Positions 36,001-49,900 of a stretch of 64,000 bases of DNA are shown here, piece by piece. The stretch lies in NCBI RefSeq assembly GCF_000524195.1, contig NW_020170387.1:1045816-1109815 (forward strand), written 5' to 3'. The first letter of the stretch is position 1. Each line of letters begins with the position of its first letter. The notes under the pieces are model-generated. The model worked only from the letters and a program-made list of their open reading frames with translations. It did no database searches and had not been told where the DNA came from. Origin of the DNA: Echinococcus granulosus (Eukaryota > Platyhelminthes > Cestoda > Cyclophyllidea > Taeniidae). A program made the translations under genes and the position numbers.

Positions 36001-39000
36001 GGTAGTTCTTCACTGACTCTTCACAACTCAGATGCATCATTGCTGCGCGCGCCAGGCTGTTATGCAGGCCACAACTCATGCACTGGGTGGTGGAAAAGGG
36101 ATGAGCCTGAATAAGCTTACTTCTTGCTTCCCAGTCTACACACACGCCAGAAACCATAGACCATATGTTTCTCATCTGAACAGGAAGGATTTGCAGGAGC
36201 ATTGAAACTGTGCAAGGTAACTCACGTCGAAAATATCGGAAACCTCGTCAGTGAAGTAGCGGTGAATGCTTTGATTGGCAGCAGAGAGCTGGATGAGATA
36301 CTCGTTGCGCGCATGATTGGTTGCCAGAATTGTGTTCTCGTAAGCCTGGTATTTCTGTAAGCACACACAAATGCTCTAGTTGAAAAATGCAAGAACCCAT
36401 ATTCCATTTGCGTAAGAAAATAGGCATGGGAAACACGCGTACAAGGGTCCATCCAATTGACTTTACATGATTTCCACATCATTATGACTGGTTCTAATAG
36501 AAAAGAGACCGTTAACCCGTGCATCTTCACACCAATTAGGTGTCCCATGACGCGAAGTCAAAATTCTGATGAAATTTTACGGAGCAGAAATAACGCTAAA
36601 TACTAGTTATTTCAAATTGATGACCCACCGCAGCCATTTGAACTCCCGCACCAAGGTAGAGCAATATCACTGCGCTCCAAAACTTAACAATGATTATAGC
36701 CAATCATTACACCAGTGACGAAATAACTAAGCAGTACAATTTGCTGAGAGTTTAATATCAGCAAACAACAAAACGACATTGAAATTTCCTGTGCACTTTT
36801 CAATACATATAAGAATAAACTTTATTTTCACTGTTTCGTATCTTTCCTTGTTGAACAGAGCACAAGAAAGAGGGTAGTGTGGAGCAAAACGACGCACTTG
36901 ATTGTAGTCAGCCTGAGCACGCCGGAATTTCTGACTCTTCTCCGGCTCCTTCTTTTTCGACTGGATGTAATCGAGTACGGCGGTGAGCTTTTCCTCACTG
37001 CGCTTGCAAATGCGGTCGGAGTCCAGTTGAGTGCTCTGGCGCTGGCCGTACTCTCGCTGGTCGGATTGCAGCTTGGAGATGTTGGCGAACACCTTCTCCT
37101 GGCAGTGCACCATCATCTCCCTACACTGCACGCACAGACACAAACGTCTTTATATGCATATTAAAAGAAAGACCTCATTCCAGGCCTAAGCCGGCCAAAA
37201 GTTCTCATTCCAAAAATAGGTCTCGCATCATTGCAAACCTAACCGAGGTTTCAACATCTGGTCAAATGTCGGTAAGCTGAATTAGTTTCATACTATACCC
37301 GTACCTGTGATGTCAATTTCAATACTTAAATAAAATTATTATTTCGTTCAAGTACCACTGCGAAAATTAAGATGATTTATGATTAATAACTGTCGTTTTA
37401 CTTAAATTTACCTTACTAGAAAGGAGAAAATGATCTTAACAAAAACGTAGGAAGCTAAATTTAGCCACGTGATGCGAAGGCAAATCACTTACAGACCCTG
37501 TACACCTTCCAAAGAATTAAGATGTCTGAACTGGTTATTATTAGGTGGCTTTCCTTTAGAGAGTTGGGTAATTTTTTTTACTAAAAACATAAAGTGTTAT
37601 TACCCCTGAAATAGGGGGGAATATTGGGACAGTGAGAATGTTTACTATGGCTGGGAAAGTATGTGGATTGTGTATGACACAACTTCCAACCAACTGCAAA
37701 ATAACGTTATATCGCCCCTTCGGTAAAGTGGAGAACGCAAATGAGATGGCCGATTCATCTGATTTCTAAAAGAATCATTACTGACACTTTCGACAAACCT
37801 TAAGTAGTTACAGATCAACTGACGTCACAAAACATTTAAACGTTACTTTATTGAGTAGTTTTCATCGTCAAGACCGTTGATGGTTTAGGAGAAACAATAA
37901 AACTCCAACACCCCACTTGTTGCAAGTGGACCCAAATTGACTTTCAGTGTTCAAAAAATGGTGTCAAGTACGTTTTATAGTTCTGCAGGGTGTGTGACTC
38001 ATATTCGCTGACGCAACAAGTTCAAGATACTTCATCAAAACGCTTGCTTTATTCATTAAAAGGATAATTTAATAGGAACGTGCTTGTAATCAAGGTGTAA
38101 ATTGCAACAAAGCCTTTAGTCCCGATATTTCGCACGCTAAGTTCATAGCACAAATACAAATTGCCTCAAAATACAATTAAGATGGACTGCATAATCCTTC
38201 AATCCTTTTCGTCTGGATAGAATCTACACAGTAGAACATCTGGATACACTAATCATCGAACATGTGGGGCAATAAAAAGGGAATTCACGAAGTCCCTCCT
38301 CTCTAAAGTACAATGACGTGCGCACATTCCATTTTACTAACAGTGCCATTTGAGCTCCATCATTTGAAATGGGATGATTTCTGTTAACTGCACTACAGGA
38401 ACCCGAGTGTGAAAGAGGAAACCAAAGTCGCTGATGAAAACGGTACCCTATCCGCTGGGCAAAACAGATTTGGAAATCCACCGATTTGGGTACATGTGCA
38501 TGATGCAAATGTGGCCAGCTGTGCATCTGGGTCATGGCTAAAACTTGCGGCACCACCAAATATTGGCAACCATCGCTCAGATCGCTGCTTGCGCTTGCAA
38601 ACCCGGTGCCAATCGTTCAACCACATGGGGTCGAAATGCTCGCCTCGAACATTCTCATTGTCTGTACTCAACGATTGCACAACTAACACGCGTGTTTGTG
38701 GTGGCGCTGCGCTATTCGTACGACCGATCCGCATGCTTGCGACCTCAGAGGTGCAAGCATTCCGAAACCCATGCAAGAACTTGAGGTGCCACTTTGAGAG
38801 AGAGTCAAGCGTGGTGCAGCCCCGTATTGTGACCTGAGTTTAGGCTAGTACTTTTATGGGGTTTTGCGTAGAACACATGCATGGATGCGTGTGTAGCATA
38901 GCGTGGAAATTGGGTCACAGAGTAAAAACGAAAAAATAAGGGCGAATGATGCACCTGCAATACTGCCCCTAAGCCAAGCTGAGAGTAAGACTGAGGAACC

Positions 39001-42000
39001 AAATCTGGTATAGCAAGCGAGACGATGAACCTGCTCATGTTTCCACCATTCCGAGTAGGTAGCTGATTCAACTGAGGGATAAGTAAAGTGAAAAGGAACA
39101 TGGGGGTCGGTGAATTTGCCAATGCTTTTTAGGATTTTGATAGCCCATGACTCATCTCGGTTTAGAAATTCAACGTCTTTTTTGGGGGGGGGGGATTTCT
39201 AAAGAAGATAACCCAAAGAAAATCACAACTGACAAGTTAAAATATCCCAGCGTCGTTCCAACCGTGAAAGATCCACAAGTGGAGTTTACTAAGCAGTACC
39301 GTGAGTTTCAAATCAAATAAAGTAGGTCGACTACTGAGCAGAACGCTATTTCCCACAGGCGATTCAATTGATACTCAAGCTGATGCTAAGAAATGTATAA
39401 GCAATTGCATGACTGCAAATTTGGGCGAAATATTGTTGCACTAACTTGTACACACGCGGTCTTTCAAGTACCAGTGCTGCTATTAAGACACTGAGTTTAG
39501 AGTAGTAGGTCCCAACTTCTGTCAGAATGACTTAACTCCAAGAATGAAATGATCAACAAAATCGATGTACTTGTTTATGTAGACGATTCGCGTCCTCGTC
39601 CATATCAGTAAAACGCTGGACCATATGCTTGCCAAAGATCTCCGAGAGGGTGGCATGGACATCAGAGAGATGGAGGGTTGTTCCCAGCAAGGTATTCCAT
39701 AGTGTTGTGGTGGTGTAGTTTGCCCAATTTGGCCGTCTAAAAGTGAAACAGCAAGGTTAACACTGAGGCGACCTCAAGGTAAATCGTTTCATATTTCTCG
39801 GCGTAGAATCTACTATCCTGAGATTAATCACAATGCGCAGAAATAGGCTTCCAAAAATTGGTTAGTTGACTATTAGGATTTAGGTGAATCGGCAGCGATC
39901 ATAAATCTTCTCGAATGGGAAAAATGACCTCAAAGTGTGACAACGGAATCCAATGTCAAATACGATAGAAATTGATGAAAAAAGCATAAATTATAAAATC
40001 CAAGTGCCCCATTGTCGAAACACAGACAGGAAAAGGATGATGCGATGGGGCTGGTGGATAAAATTGTTTACGGAAAGTGTTTCAAAAATATAAAAAACGA
40101 CTTGGTCCAAATAGGTACCCCAAGGGAAGCTTTTAATTCCAGTTTTAATAAAAGAAGTGGAGTTCGCTATTCTGGAGGTGCAAAGAGAAAGCACAACGAA
40201 TAGCTGAGTTACTAATTCTAGGTAAAAAAGAACGCTTGGAATACTTTTTCATTCAGAAAGGTAAACAAAAGTGTGCGCACACGCCCAACCGGAAGGGGGA
40301 AAAATGCGCCTCCAGCAAATTAGTCACAAGGGGACAATTGTAAAGGTGGGAGATTCAAAAAGAGACATAGAAACCCTTTCCGTCGCTTAATATAACTTCA
40401 CAGAAGTTGAAGGGACGATCGCACCGCAGAAGACAGTCGATGCAGGGGCCACTGGAGGGGTGAAATCGCGGCCAAGTGTGACCATGGTAAACCAACACAT
40501 CGGTTGATGAGACAACTATCCACTCAATTGTATTTGCGCGTAAATATTCGCCATGAATAATTACCTTCAATGGTCTCTAGTGCGGGCCCTCAATTATTCA
40601 TTACGCGTTCTAGAGCAAATGACTGTGCAAAGGCCCCTTCGTGGCGGAGCAACATAGTAGCAGTTGCCAGGGTATTGCGATTCTACTTAACCGATAAGCT
40701 GACGGTGTTCGTGGGTAAATAAAGCGGATTTAAATTATACACTGATAAGTCTTCAGCTTTAACCAAGCAATAGAAACACGATCAGCAGTTTTTACAAAGG
40801 AGTGCAATACTGAAAGACCATTAATTAAGCTTGCAGCTAATTTCTTGGACTTGGTAAAGGTTTGTTAGCTACAACAAAAATGTAGCATTCACACTATTTT
40901 CAGTATAATTGTTTCGCTTTCATCTGAAGGGCGTGGACATCTTTAAGGCTTGAAACAAGCAAGTAGAGATATCTGCCGAATTAATAACCGATGGTGACCA
41001 ACACACAAACGAATTATCACACAGATGCTACAGACTAGTGAAAGATCAAGTTGGCACGTTCGCGAGGTAATGTTTACCATCATTCACTCATATAGTTGGT
41101 TCATCCGATTGGAGCTTGTATGGAAGATAGGAACACAAAAAATAATGAAGTGAAAACAGATTTTATCAGGAAAGTCTTAAGTAAACCCTTTACCATTCCA
41201 AAAATGACAAAACGGTAACCAAGAAAACGTTGAATAGCTGCAAAACAACTGCACATTGCCGATTCCACGCAAAGTAATCATCCATCCAAAGACATTCTAG
41301 TAGTTATCGTAATCTTCTCGAATGCAGGTTTAGTGTCCCAATTTCTAAATGTCTATTCCAAGAATTCGGTAACGCTAAGGTGTGCTGTTTCAGTAAAAAA
41401 TAAGCAACTTGGAATTATTTGAATTTGAGTCTTTGGCAATCTATCAACCAAATAAGCCCTATTGTCGTGTACACTACATGCGATATGCCAGGTGCTCCTA
41501 TCGTTATCTAGTTCCACCATAGATTGCGGCATCAAAGTGATGTATAAATGAGCCTATCATGGTAATGCTTTAAGATGAGCTTACAATTCTTTGGATTACT
41601 TGGATTGCACTCACCTGAGGGGTACTCAATCCGTTTTGACAACAATAGTAGGCGCAAAAATCCAGACTTAATTGGCAAGGCTCATCAGACTAGTGTAAGG
41701 AGTTAAATCTAGCGCATACACGGTCACCTTGGGCTGTCAAAGTGCATTAAGAGTTTAACAGGCAATTAAGGTCGTCGAATAGGAAATTTAGGCCTATTTA
41801 ATCGAAATTTTCTTGCAGGAAAATCTCCAGTAACACCTCCCAACGCAAATCTCTTAAAGTTATCATCTTAACTAATATTTCACTACAAGTTTTAAAAATA
41901 AAGTCACACGGCCGTTTAAAGAAGCTATCAAGTGGACGTTTGCCTGCTTTAAAAGTCTACTAGCATGGGTACCACCGATGAACAATTGAACAAGATGACA

Positions 42001-45000
42001 CTTGAGCGCGTTTAAATCTTACCTATAAGTGGCTTCGACAAAATTGACCGGGATTCTTATGTCATTACTAAAAGAAATAATGTTATTTTTGACAGCAAAA
42101 CTACGGCACGTAAGGTGTCGCTTACAGCGATCGGCTGTTTACTGGAGCACGACTGCAGGCAGTGCATAGCAGATCAGTTTTGGCACCACATAACCTCAAG
42201 CACTTTTAAACACCTAAATTACGCGCAAAACTGGACTTCTACAAAAAAAAATTATCTGTCCATTTTAATGAGATCAAATAGAACTCAAATTCAAATTAAA
42301 AACCTATATTCTTTTGAGAAATGATGACCTATTATAAAGCATAAATACAATTTAGAGGAGTATACCGATTCGTCTATTCATATAAAATGCAATGATTAGC
42401 ATGGCTGAAATTCGTTCAGTCACATTTAAACGTAAAATCCAAAAAGGCTTTAATAAGGTTGAGGAATATGGCGTCCTCCCTGCTGTGGATGGTTCATTAT
42501 TCGTCCCACACTTGGACGAAGACTCACGCATCAAGAACCAATCATGTGCGAAAGTAGTTAGGCGCCTATCGGGCATCACCTTGGCCAAAAACTTTGGCTT
42601 CCAAAATTTATCCAAAAGTTTGCTTATGGCTAGGTTAGAATGTCAATGTCTCCGCAGAATTTTGTCATGCAGAAATGTATTTTACTACAAACACAAGCAA
42701 GCTTCTACACAAAATTTCTAAGTGGACGAATCATGAACGTAATGAAACGGCTACTTATGGACAGCATCACTCAGAAGTTCTACACGTACGATCAAGCAAT
42801 GAGAGTAATGTCTTTGTACACAAGTCCACACATTTGCCTCCACCATTTCAGATTGAGTTAAGAAAATAATCAAGAAGTGAAAGATTTAGAATCGCTTGAG
42901 CAATGCTTAAGAAGTAAATGGAAAATTCTGACGCAGGGATTTTCGACTGCTCGCGCGAACATATCAGTTACATCTTTGGTGCAAGCGAGGAATCATTTCA
43001 TCCTAACTTAATTGCCTTTCATTATTAGTAAATTAAAACGAAAATACATCACCAAAACATCGAAGGACCGAAAGACATCGTGTTCATCTTCGCAAACTTT
43101 CTCAAAAGAGAAATGAAGATGGCAAATAAATAATAGACATCAATTAGACAACCAGGCACTTCTCCAACATTAGGTGACTCCAGAGTAGTAAACACCAAAT
43201 AAAACTTCGAAGTAAATGAAATTGCATAAAGATTATGAAATGCATAGTATCCCTAGCCAGATTGATGAGGTGAATTCACTGCGGGGCACTTCATGGTGAA
43301 GGGACGAGAAATGAGAATACCATGACATCCTGAGAGGAAAAAGTCTAATAAGTCTCGACAAAAATACCTCTCCCATCAGTGCTCCAAGCCTGGATTTCGG
43401 TCAAATCTAGGCACGTTTATAAGAGAAAAGTGAAGGCATCAAAAGCCGTTTAAACAGCTATGACTTTCATAATTATGCGACCAACAGAGTTGTGTTCCGA
43501 TTACCTTGTCATCGTTCATAAGGCACTGGCACCATTTTAAGTAAAAAATAGCAACTTTATCTTGATGAGTCTTTTAAAACCATGTATTTTATTATTGGTG
43601 GGGACATAAAGAGGGTGATTCAGCATTAAATGTCGAGGAACAACTAAGAAAGACGCACTGGGTGCATAAAAAAGTTGGTCTTAAGCTCAAAACTTCTCAT
43701 CAATGAGGAATTTTAAGAAAAGATTGGCTCATGAAGTGCAAAAAAAGCGTCTAATTGAATTGGAATTTAAGAGCTTTGAGAGAATAAAAGTCAACATCAA
43801 AGTTAATACTTTGTAGAGCTTAAAGTTCGAGATGTATCACAAAACAAAAGAAATCAAAAATAATCTTAATTTAGCAGAATGGAAGTTCAAAAAGCCAAAC
43901 ACACCAAAGTGCTCCCACCGACAGGTACTGGTCGTCATCACCCCCACGACTGCCACCACTAGCACCGTTAACCCAGCTCGACCTGCATTTCTGTGGGTAA
44001 GGTCGCAACTACATGAGTTTTGAGGTCATCAGCCGTAAGACATTCCCACCGCTCCTGCTTCACTCCCCTGCTGGTAAACTCACTGACACGCTGGCGCTTT
44101 TTAGGCTGCCTACATAACCACTTTCTTGGATAGCCATCAAATCCTGAGACAAGCCAGTAAGCGGCAAATATGCATCCCCTCCTGCATGCCTAAAGGGATT
44201 ACTTTCGTGATCACAATAAGTCCTGTGACGGATGCGTTAAATGTACATCACAACACCCTACAACTCTGAATGCTCATTAAAGTAGGAGATAGAAAATGAG
44301 GTCATTTAGTGCATACAAAACACTACTGAGAAACTTCTGTCATACTGTAACTTAAGAATGTAAAAGGATAACATACTTCCGCACTTCCTATATAACCACT
44401 AGCCCTTTGTAGTGTGGAAACAGCACAGAAAAAGCCGCCAATAGTTCCATCCAAACGCAGTCATAAATTACACCTTAGGGGTAATCAAATTCGCAAAAAA
44501 GATCGCACAAATGTACAAAATATCGCACATGCTTTTACAAAAAATGTTAAACAAAATAAAGCTAAATGAACAGCATTCCTCTGAATGAAAAGTATTTTCA
44601 CCAAGACACATAGCTTCCCTAACTACAAGGACATCTTGATCATTTGCCAGAGCGCCGGGCTTGAGCTCACCGAAGGTAAAGGAACCCATAGACTACGTAA
44701 GAGCATTGCCGGTTTCTATGCTAACAGCGACACATAAGAATTACGCGTAGAAGCTCCATGAATTATGCATGAGCACCATTGTAGCACAATAATTCAGTGT
44801 AACATAAAGAAAGTAGATAATGGTTTAGTAATACCTCATTAACGGGTAACATAAGATTCGATTGTTGAAATAAAATTTAGCCCTTTCCAAGGAGCACCAA
44901 CAATTGTATTAAAGCTGCTGCAGAAGGGAAACAACGGCACTGACTTTGATTCTGTTAATTAACCTTCGCGCGCACCTAGCTACCACACCACAGCGATTTG

Positions 45001-46982
45001 CCAAACGCGTTACTAGCGATGAAGTCTAAAGTAGGCGAAAATGGAGTAAAACCGATCATTAATGTGAAGAGAGATACTTAGCCTCGTCAAATTGTAGGGA
45101 ATACTCATGGACCATTGGGCCAGTCTGTGGGAGTCTGTGAAATATACCAAAAAACAAAATGACTACTAAAGAGTATGTTAAAAGAAACTGGATCAGCTGC
45201 TGGGATCATGGAATTCCTGCATGAAGTGGGAAGACAGAACAAAGAGGCCGTCTCGTCACAAGTGAAAATGGCCCGATGTTAGGACCTGAGTGTGCTGTTC
45301 GCGCCCATACATAAGTCTTTACTAAAACATGTACATCACGGCTTGCACAGAGTGAATAAACTAAATGATTGAATTTGACGTGCATGACTTATCTACGAAG
45401 TGGCACTGACCAAAAAAGTAGTGGACAAGTAGAGGGTAAAAAAGGAAGATCGCATTCTTTTTACTCATGTCACTTAGAACTATTCGTGAGTCGTATAATT
45501 AAGCTGCAGTGTTGAATGGAATATTCAAGAAATGGACATCACTTTGCTAGAAGACAATGCGAGAAAATATCACATTTGAAATAAGCGTTTGGTTGTGCAT
45601 AATTTCTAATGGCGGGAAATTTCTTAAGAACACCATAGAATAATGGATAAATAGGATTGCTCGTTTCATATTTTTTTTAAGTCAAACCAAAAACTCATAC
45701 CCAATAAGAACTGCTATGAGTGGGCTAATTTATTCCTTATTTGATGTCAGGATCGTGCAAAGAGTCGCCTTCAAAAAAGCGTAAGCAGTGGCTAATTGGA
45801 AAAAATAGCTATTAATTTCAATTTTTGGAAAAGTGAATGAAGGTTAAATGCTATGACAAGATGAAACCTAAGAATAAAAGTGCTACTCCATTTGCTCTTT
45901 CGCAAATGATAATTCTTCCTAAAATATTTTTTAACTTTGGAATGGTATAGACCGAATTTTCAACCGTTTATGGGCAAAAAACGGTTGATGTCATTTGAAC
46001 AGAGCAATAAAGCGGTAAAATATTTAAGCCAATGAAATTGAACGAAAACGAAACGAAACCTTCCCATCTGATGAAAGTCGAATGTGAGTAAATGGTTAAT
46101 ATCAGACTTGGTAGAGATAAATTACAGAAATAACATCACCACTCTAACAATTGACTTGCGGAAACTTGGCTCTTCTCTAGTCCTAAGCTCATTTCTAAAA
46201 ATACACCCAAAATTCATTGCTAACTGTGAAGAATCAGCAGCCAAAACAACCGGAAATGCAAAGGCTCGCCAAAAGGATCAACCACCTCGCCAGTTATAGT
46301 AACCACGCACCTGTGTCGAGTTATAACCCTCGCAGTAATAATACGCGCCAAGCAGAGGCAATCAAACCCGCACATTTACCTCAAACAGCCATAAATGTTT
46401 GAGAAACAACGTAGTATGGTTGATCTAACACCGACCAACTGATGAAGCATCTTGTCAATCCCGTGTTGTGCTTTCTCTACGAAGGCAGGCAATCCAAAGC
46501 TGCGAAGAGGCAAGGATGAGTGCGCACAAAGAAATTAAAGCGGAAGAAGGAACTCACTTTCCAGTTTCATTAGAGTGCTTATGTTTGAGGGAGTTTACGA
46601 GCTTGGCTAGTGCATCGGAGTAATCCTGTTCAACGAGAGCCCGGCGACGATAAAATTCGTGAAGCTCCGACAACACAGTGACGTCGAGATCGAGCTTTGC
46701 GTCGAGGCATTTGAGCTGCTCGGAGAATTGGGCCCGCAGCTCTGCAAGGGCATGCGAGGTGAGCGGTTGCAGAGGGGCGGGTGATATAGGGGCGACGGTG
46801 GCGAAAGATGAGAAGGCAAAAGAGGGGGAAACGGGTGAGGAGGAAGTGGAGCTGTGCTTTCCCCTGGCTATGGTGCTCAGTCTGCCCCCCGTGACAACGT
46901 AGTCATCAGGCCACTTCTTCCTACGCAACGAGAACCTCCGAATAAAACAACCGGCACCAAAATTGGAATTGGGACTATGCAT
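27073..46982 (-). CDS. SRGAP: SLIT-ROBO Rho GTPase-activating protein (srGAP) homologue: F-BAR, RhoGAP, SH3
   Basis: srGAPs bend membranes through the F-BAR domain and inactivate Rho-family GTPases downstream of Robo. Exons in coding order: 46558-46982, 39571-39736, 36898-37125, 36226-36354, 35861-36082, 34812-34934, 33836-34234, 33047-33509, 32548-32766, 32082-32187, 31504-31938, 31145-31230, 29245-29611, 27757-28351, 27073-27678. All 14 junctions keep phase, giving about 1522 residues against some 1070 in vertebrates. F-BAR spans about residues 75-430 (ELRAQFSEQLKCLD, ATNHARNEYL); RhoGAP about 660-870 with arginine finger in GVFRVPGSQ and ENMMDPYNLAICFGPTLM; SH3 about 1003-1065 (ARELSFQRGSELLLY, EHWWEG). 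The C-terminal exon keeps the family motif KHTPDLVL. Extra length comes from Ser/Pro/Gly-rich linkers and an N-terminal extension. An in-frame ATG at 47093 is an alternative start. Confidence 0.93.
37126..39570. other. srGAP intron with a two-strand-open GC-rich island
   Basis: This 2.4-kb intron lies between the second and third srGAP coding exons. Most is AT-rich and unremarkable. From 38393 to 38837 the sequence is richer in G+C and open in one frame on each strand (142 codons on +, 127 on -), which is unusual here. Neither translation matched a family I know. An 11-base G run is at 39184-39194. Confidence 0.4.
39737..46557. other. First srGAP intron (6.8 kb)
   Basis: This separates the first traced coding exon from the second. 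The join is in phase (phase 2, producing K-RPNWANY). I found no recognisable coding exon inside; the longest frame, 42392-42721 (+), has no motif I know. A more G+C-rich patch near 43900-44110 could be an old repeat, but no second copy was seen. Confidence 0.5.
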
Positions 46983-49900
46983 CTTGTGCCATTCTGTGTG
47001 TGCGTGTAGATGGGCGTGTGAATGTATTTGCAATTCTCGTTGAGGTGCGTGTGTGATCCACCCGATCAGCTGTTTCACCGTGTGAGCCCACACGCGACTC
47101 TAGGTGGAGGCACCCAATGATGTTCAGCAATGCAAGGCTACCAACCAGCGGTGCTGACGTAGCATCTGTCATGCGCACATTAACAAGTGACGTAATCGGG
47201 GGAATGTGATTGGCTTAAGTTGAAAGTATTAAAACAACCATAATGGATAAATAGATCCATACCTAACAAGCTAAAATGTGAAAGTAAGTCACCATTGTAT
47301 CACCTGGTAATAACAATATGGTGTCTCAATTGTAAAGTTATAAAGTTATGGCAAAAGTAGCTCAAATTCAAGTACGTGAATTTCTAAGCAGCCGTTGCAA
47401 CAATCTTGGTTCAATATTAACAGAAGAGCAATCGCATAATTGAACTTTTAATAAATTGTAGACTAAAATAGCCTTTTGGAAACCTCATGCATTCATCAAG
47501 TTATTTCATCAGCAAAAGAGGGGTGGAGACGAAGAAGAGATTGTGTAAGAAACGAGGATAATGTGCATTTAATTATTCAAAAACCGGATTCTTAATGTAG
47601 TTGGACACTACTTTAGAGAAGGAGTAGCAAGTCATCACCTATTGGCTAAAAATGGCAATTAAACGACCACCTACAAACGTTCACAACTATAAGCTAAGGT
47701 AAGCGCCGAGACGTCTTCCATTCATCGTTTCAAATACCGTAATTAACACTGAGAGACATCAAAAGTTTAACGCAAATGATTTCAACTCTGGATTAACTAA
47801 CTGAATGTCCAAATTGATCAAATGATGCGATTTTACTTCCATAAAATAGACTAGAAGCAACTGAAATGAGGTATACAAGGGTTGGTACAAGTCAATCACA
47901 AATAACCTGCTCCATGAATTAAGATTAATAGAAACAATCAAACAAGCCCTTCTAAGGAAATTTTAAGGTACAGAGACAGTAAGTCAAACTGAAAGACAGC
48001 AGGCCTCTCTTAGGATTGTGGCAGAAGGTCACAATCATAAAAGAAGCCTAGTCGTAATTGACTGGACTGTAGTCGACCTCCGATAGATTCAGCTTCCAAT
48101 CAATTCCATATGTCGAAGACATCGATTTACAAAGAGAATTGTTTTCCTCAATTAAAGGAGCTGCAGATAATCCTCCTTGAAAGAACACCTGATAAGAGAA
48201 CTTTTCTCAACGCAGTTGGCGCCATACATTCGAAGTTTTTTAAGCCTAAAGGTAAAACGCTCTACGCACCCGCATTCCTCTCCTAACTTCATCAAATTCT
48301 AATGAAATGTTTGAACTGTGGGACGGATATAAACTACCCCGTAAGATAAAAGTCTTTTTCTGTTGGCGTGAAAGGCCCGAACCGTGGTGCACAAATGGAG
48401 TAATTAGACTTTTGACACAGATCCAGAGAACTGGCTCACAAATGAGCCTTTGACAGTGGACTGCAGTGGAAGGGACATGTAAAGCTTTGGCGAGAAAGAT
48501 AATCCGCTAAGAGTTCTGGTTCAAGTAAGTTTTGTCCAGGTTACTCTGAAACCCACCTAGTACCTACTTAAAGTAAGTAGAGCACAAATGATCCATTGAT
48601 TCAAGTTTACTTGAAAGACTGTACATGCTTAAAAAGATTTCCTTCAAATTATTGATAGCACAATTCGAAATAATTCGTTCCAGTGACTTCTTAGTAGTGA
48701 TTTATTATCAGACCCTTTGGAAAGAAGTTTGAAGAGTGTATACAATGATATAGCTCAGTAAGGTGCGAAAACTCGCATTTAGATCTAGCGAAGGCCCTTT
48801 ATTCTGCTGCTCCTCTTTCCGTTGAAATTCCCAAAACAGGAATACTTTAAGACTGAGGGGTTCTCACTACATTTGATACGAGATTGGCATCCACTTAAGA
48901 GTTTCTAATGGTGGAGTAGAACTATCAATGCTTGAATCACCAGGTGCCCAGCGTTTAAAAACCTCGAAGACAACACCAGCATAATTTTGTTTATTCGATT
49001 TAGTGTGCAAGAGGGTTAGTTTGTATATGCATGTGACATGAAGCCGGGGCAGTTGTGCACAACTGCTGTTTATGATAAAGACAAATAGGGAACCAGGGAA
49101 TCAATACTGTTTACAAAGTAGAATCTACAGAAACGACGTCTACGTGGAACTTTGTTTCCAATGAACCATCAAATAAACGCCGATGTCTCAACGCTAATGC
49201 TGCTGCGTACTTATCATCAATGACCAGTAAAAAGTAGGTTTCCAAGTTAATTAAAGAAGAATCTAATCTTAAATCCCCTCAGTCGAGGAATCCAGGGTGT
49301 GAACATAAATTGTCGCTAAAGGACCATAATAGGCCAATTTATCCCGGTTCAAAGTAAATAATTGTTGGGGAGCTTTCATCACTAGTGCAGATTCAGCAGA
49401 ATGATTACATAAAGCATCAAACATTGACTTTCGCGATTTTGGTGGCGATTACCGTTCACAGCCAACTCGCAGTGGCCTTGAAAAGTGAACACCGGCTTGC
49501 CTGAGAACACATTAAAACGATGAAAAACTCGGCCTCTAGAGTTATGCTAACCCTACTTTCCCTAATATTGGTACTGACCACGTAAACTTCTATCATTCAG
49601 TGTTTGCTGCAAAAAGGTGGAGAAAAAACGATTATAAAGGCTAGTGCTGCCCTCCACACAGTAGTGATTGGTGGTCAAGAAAAGTTGAAATGGCGCGCGT
49701 GCCTGTATGAGAAGAAATCGCCCAGTTATTGTGCCACAACTCGTAGCATAGGAGCACGAACGAGGGCCACAGGCTGTAGGACTTGATTTCAATTTGGTTT
49801 GAGGATGAGATCCCTTGCATGATACTAACCCCCACCCACTGACATCAGGGACACGTGGAGGGTGACTCATCGTGTCAACCAAGACCAGTAATGGTCCCAC

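Noticed and set aside
39184..39194. Run of 11 G residues
   Set aside because: A homopolymer of this length is ordinary in a large intron and may be a sequencing artefact.
42392..42721. 109-codon + strand open frame in the first srGAP intron
   Set aside because: No recognised motif, no splice partners and background-like composition; probably chance.
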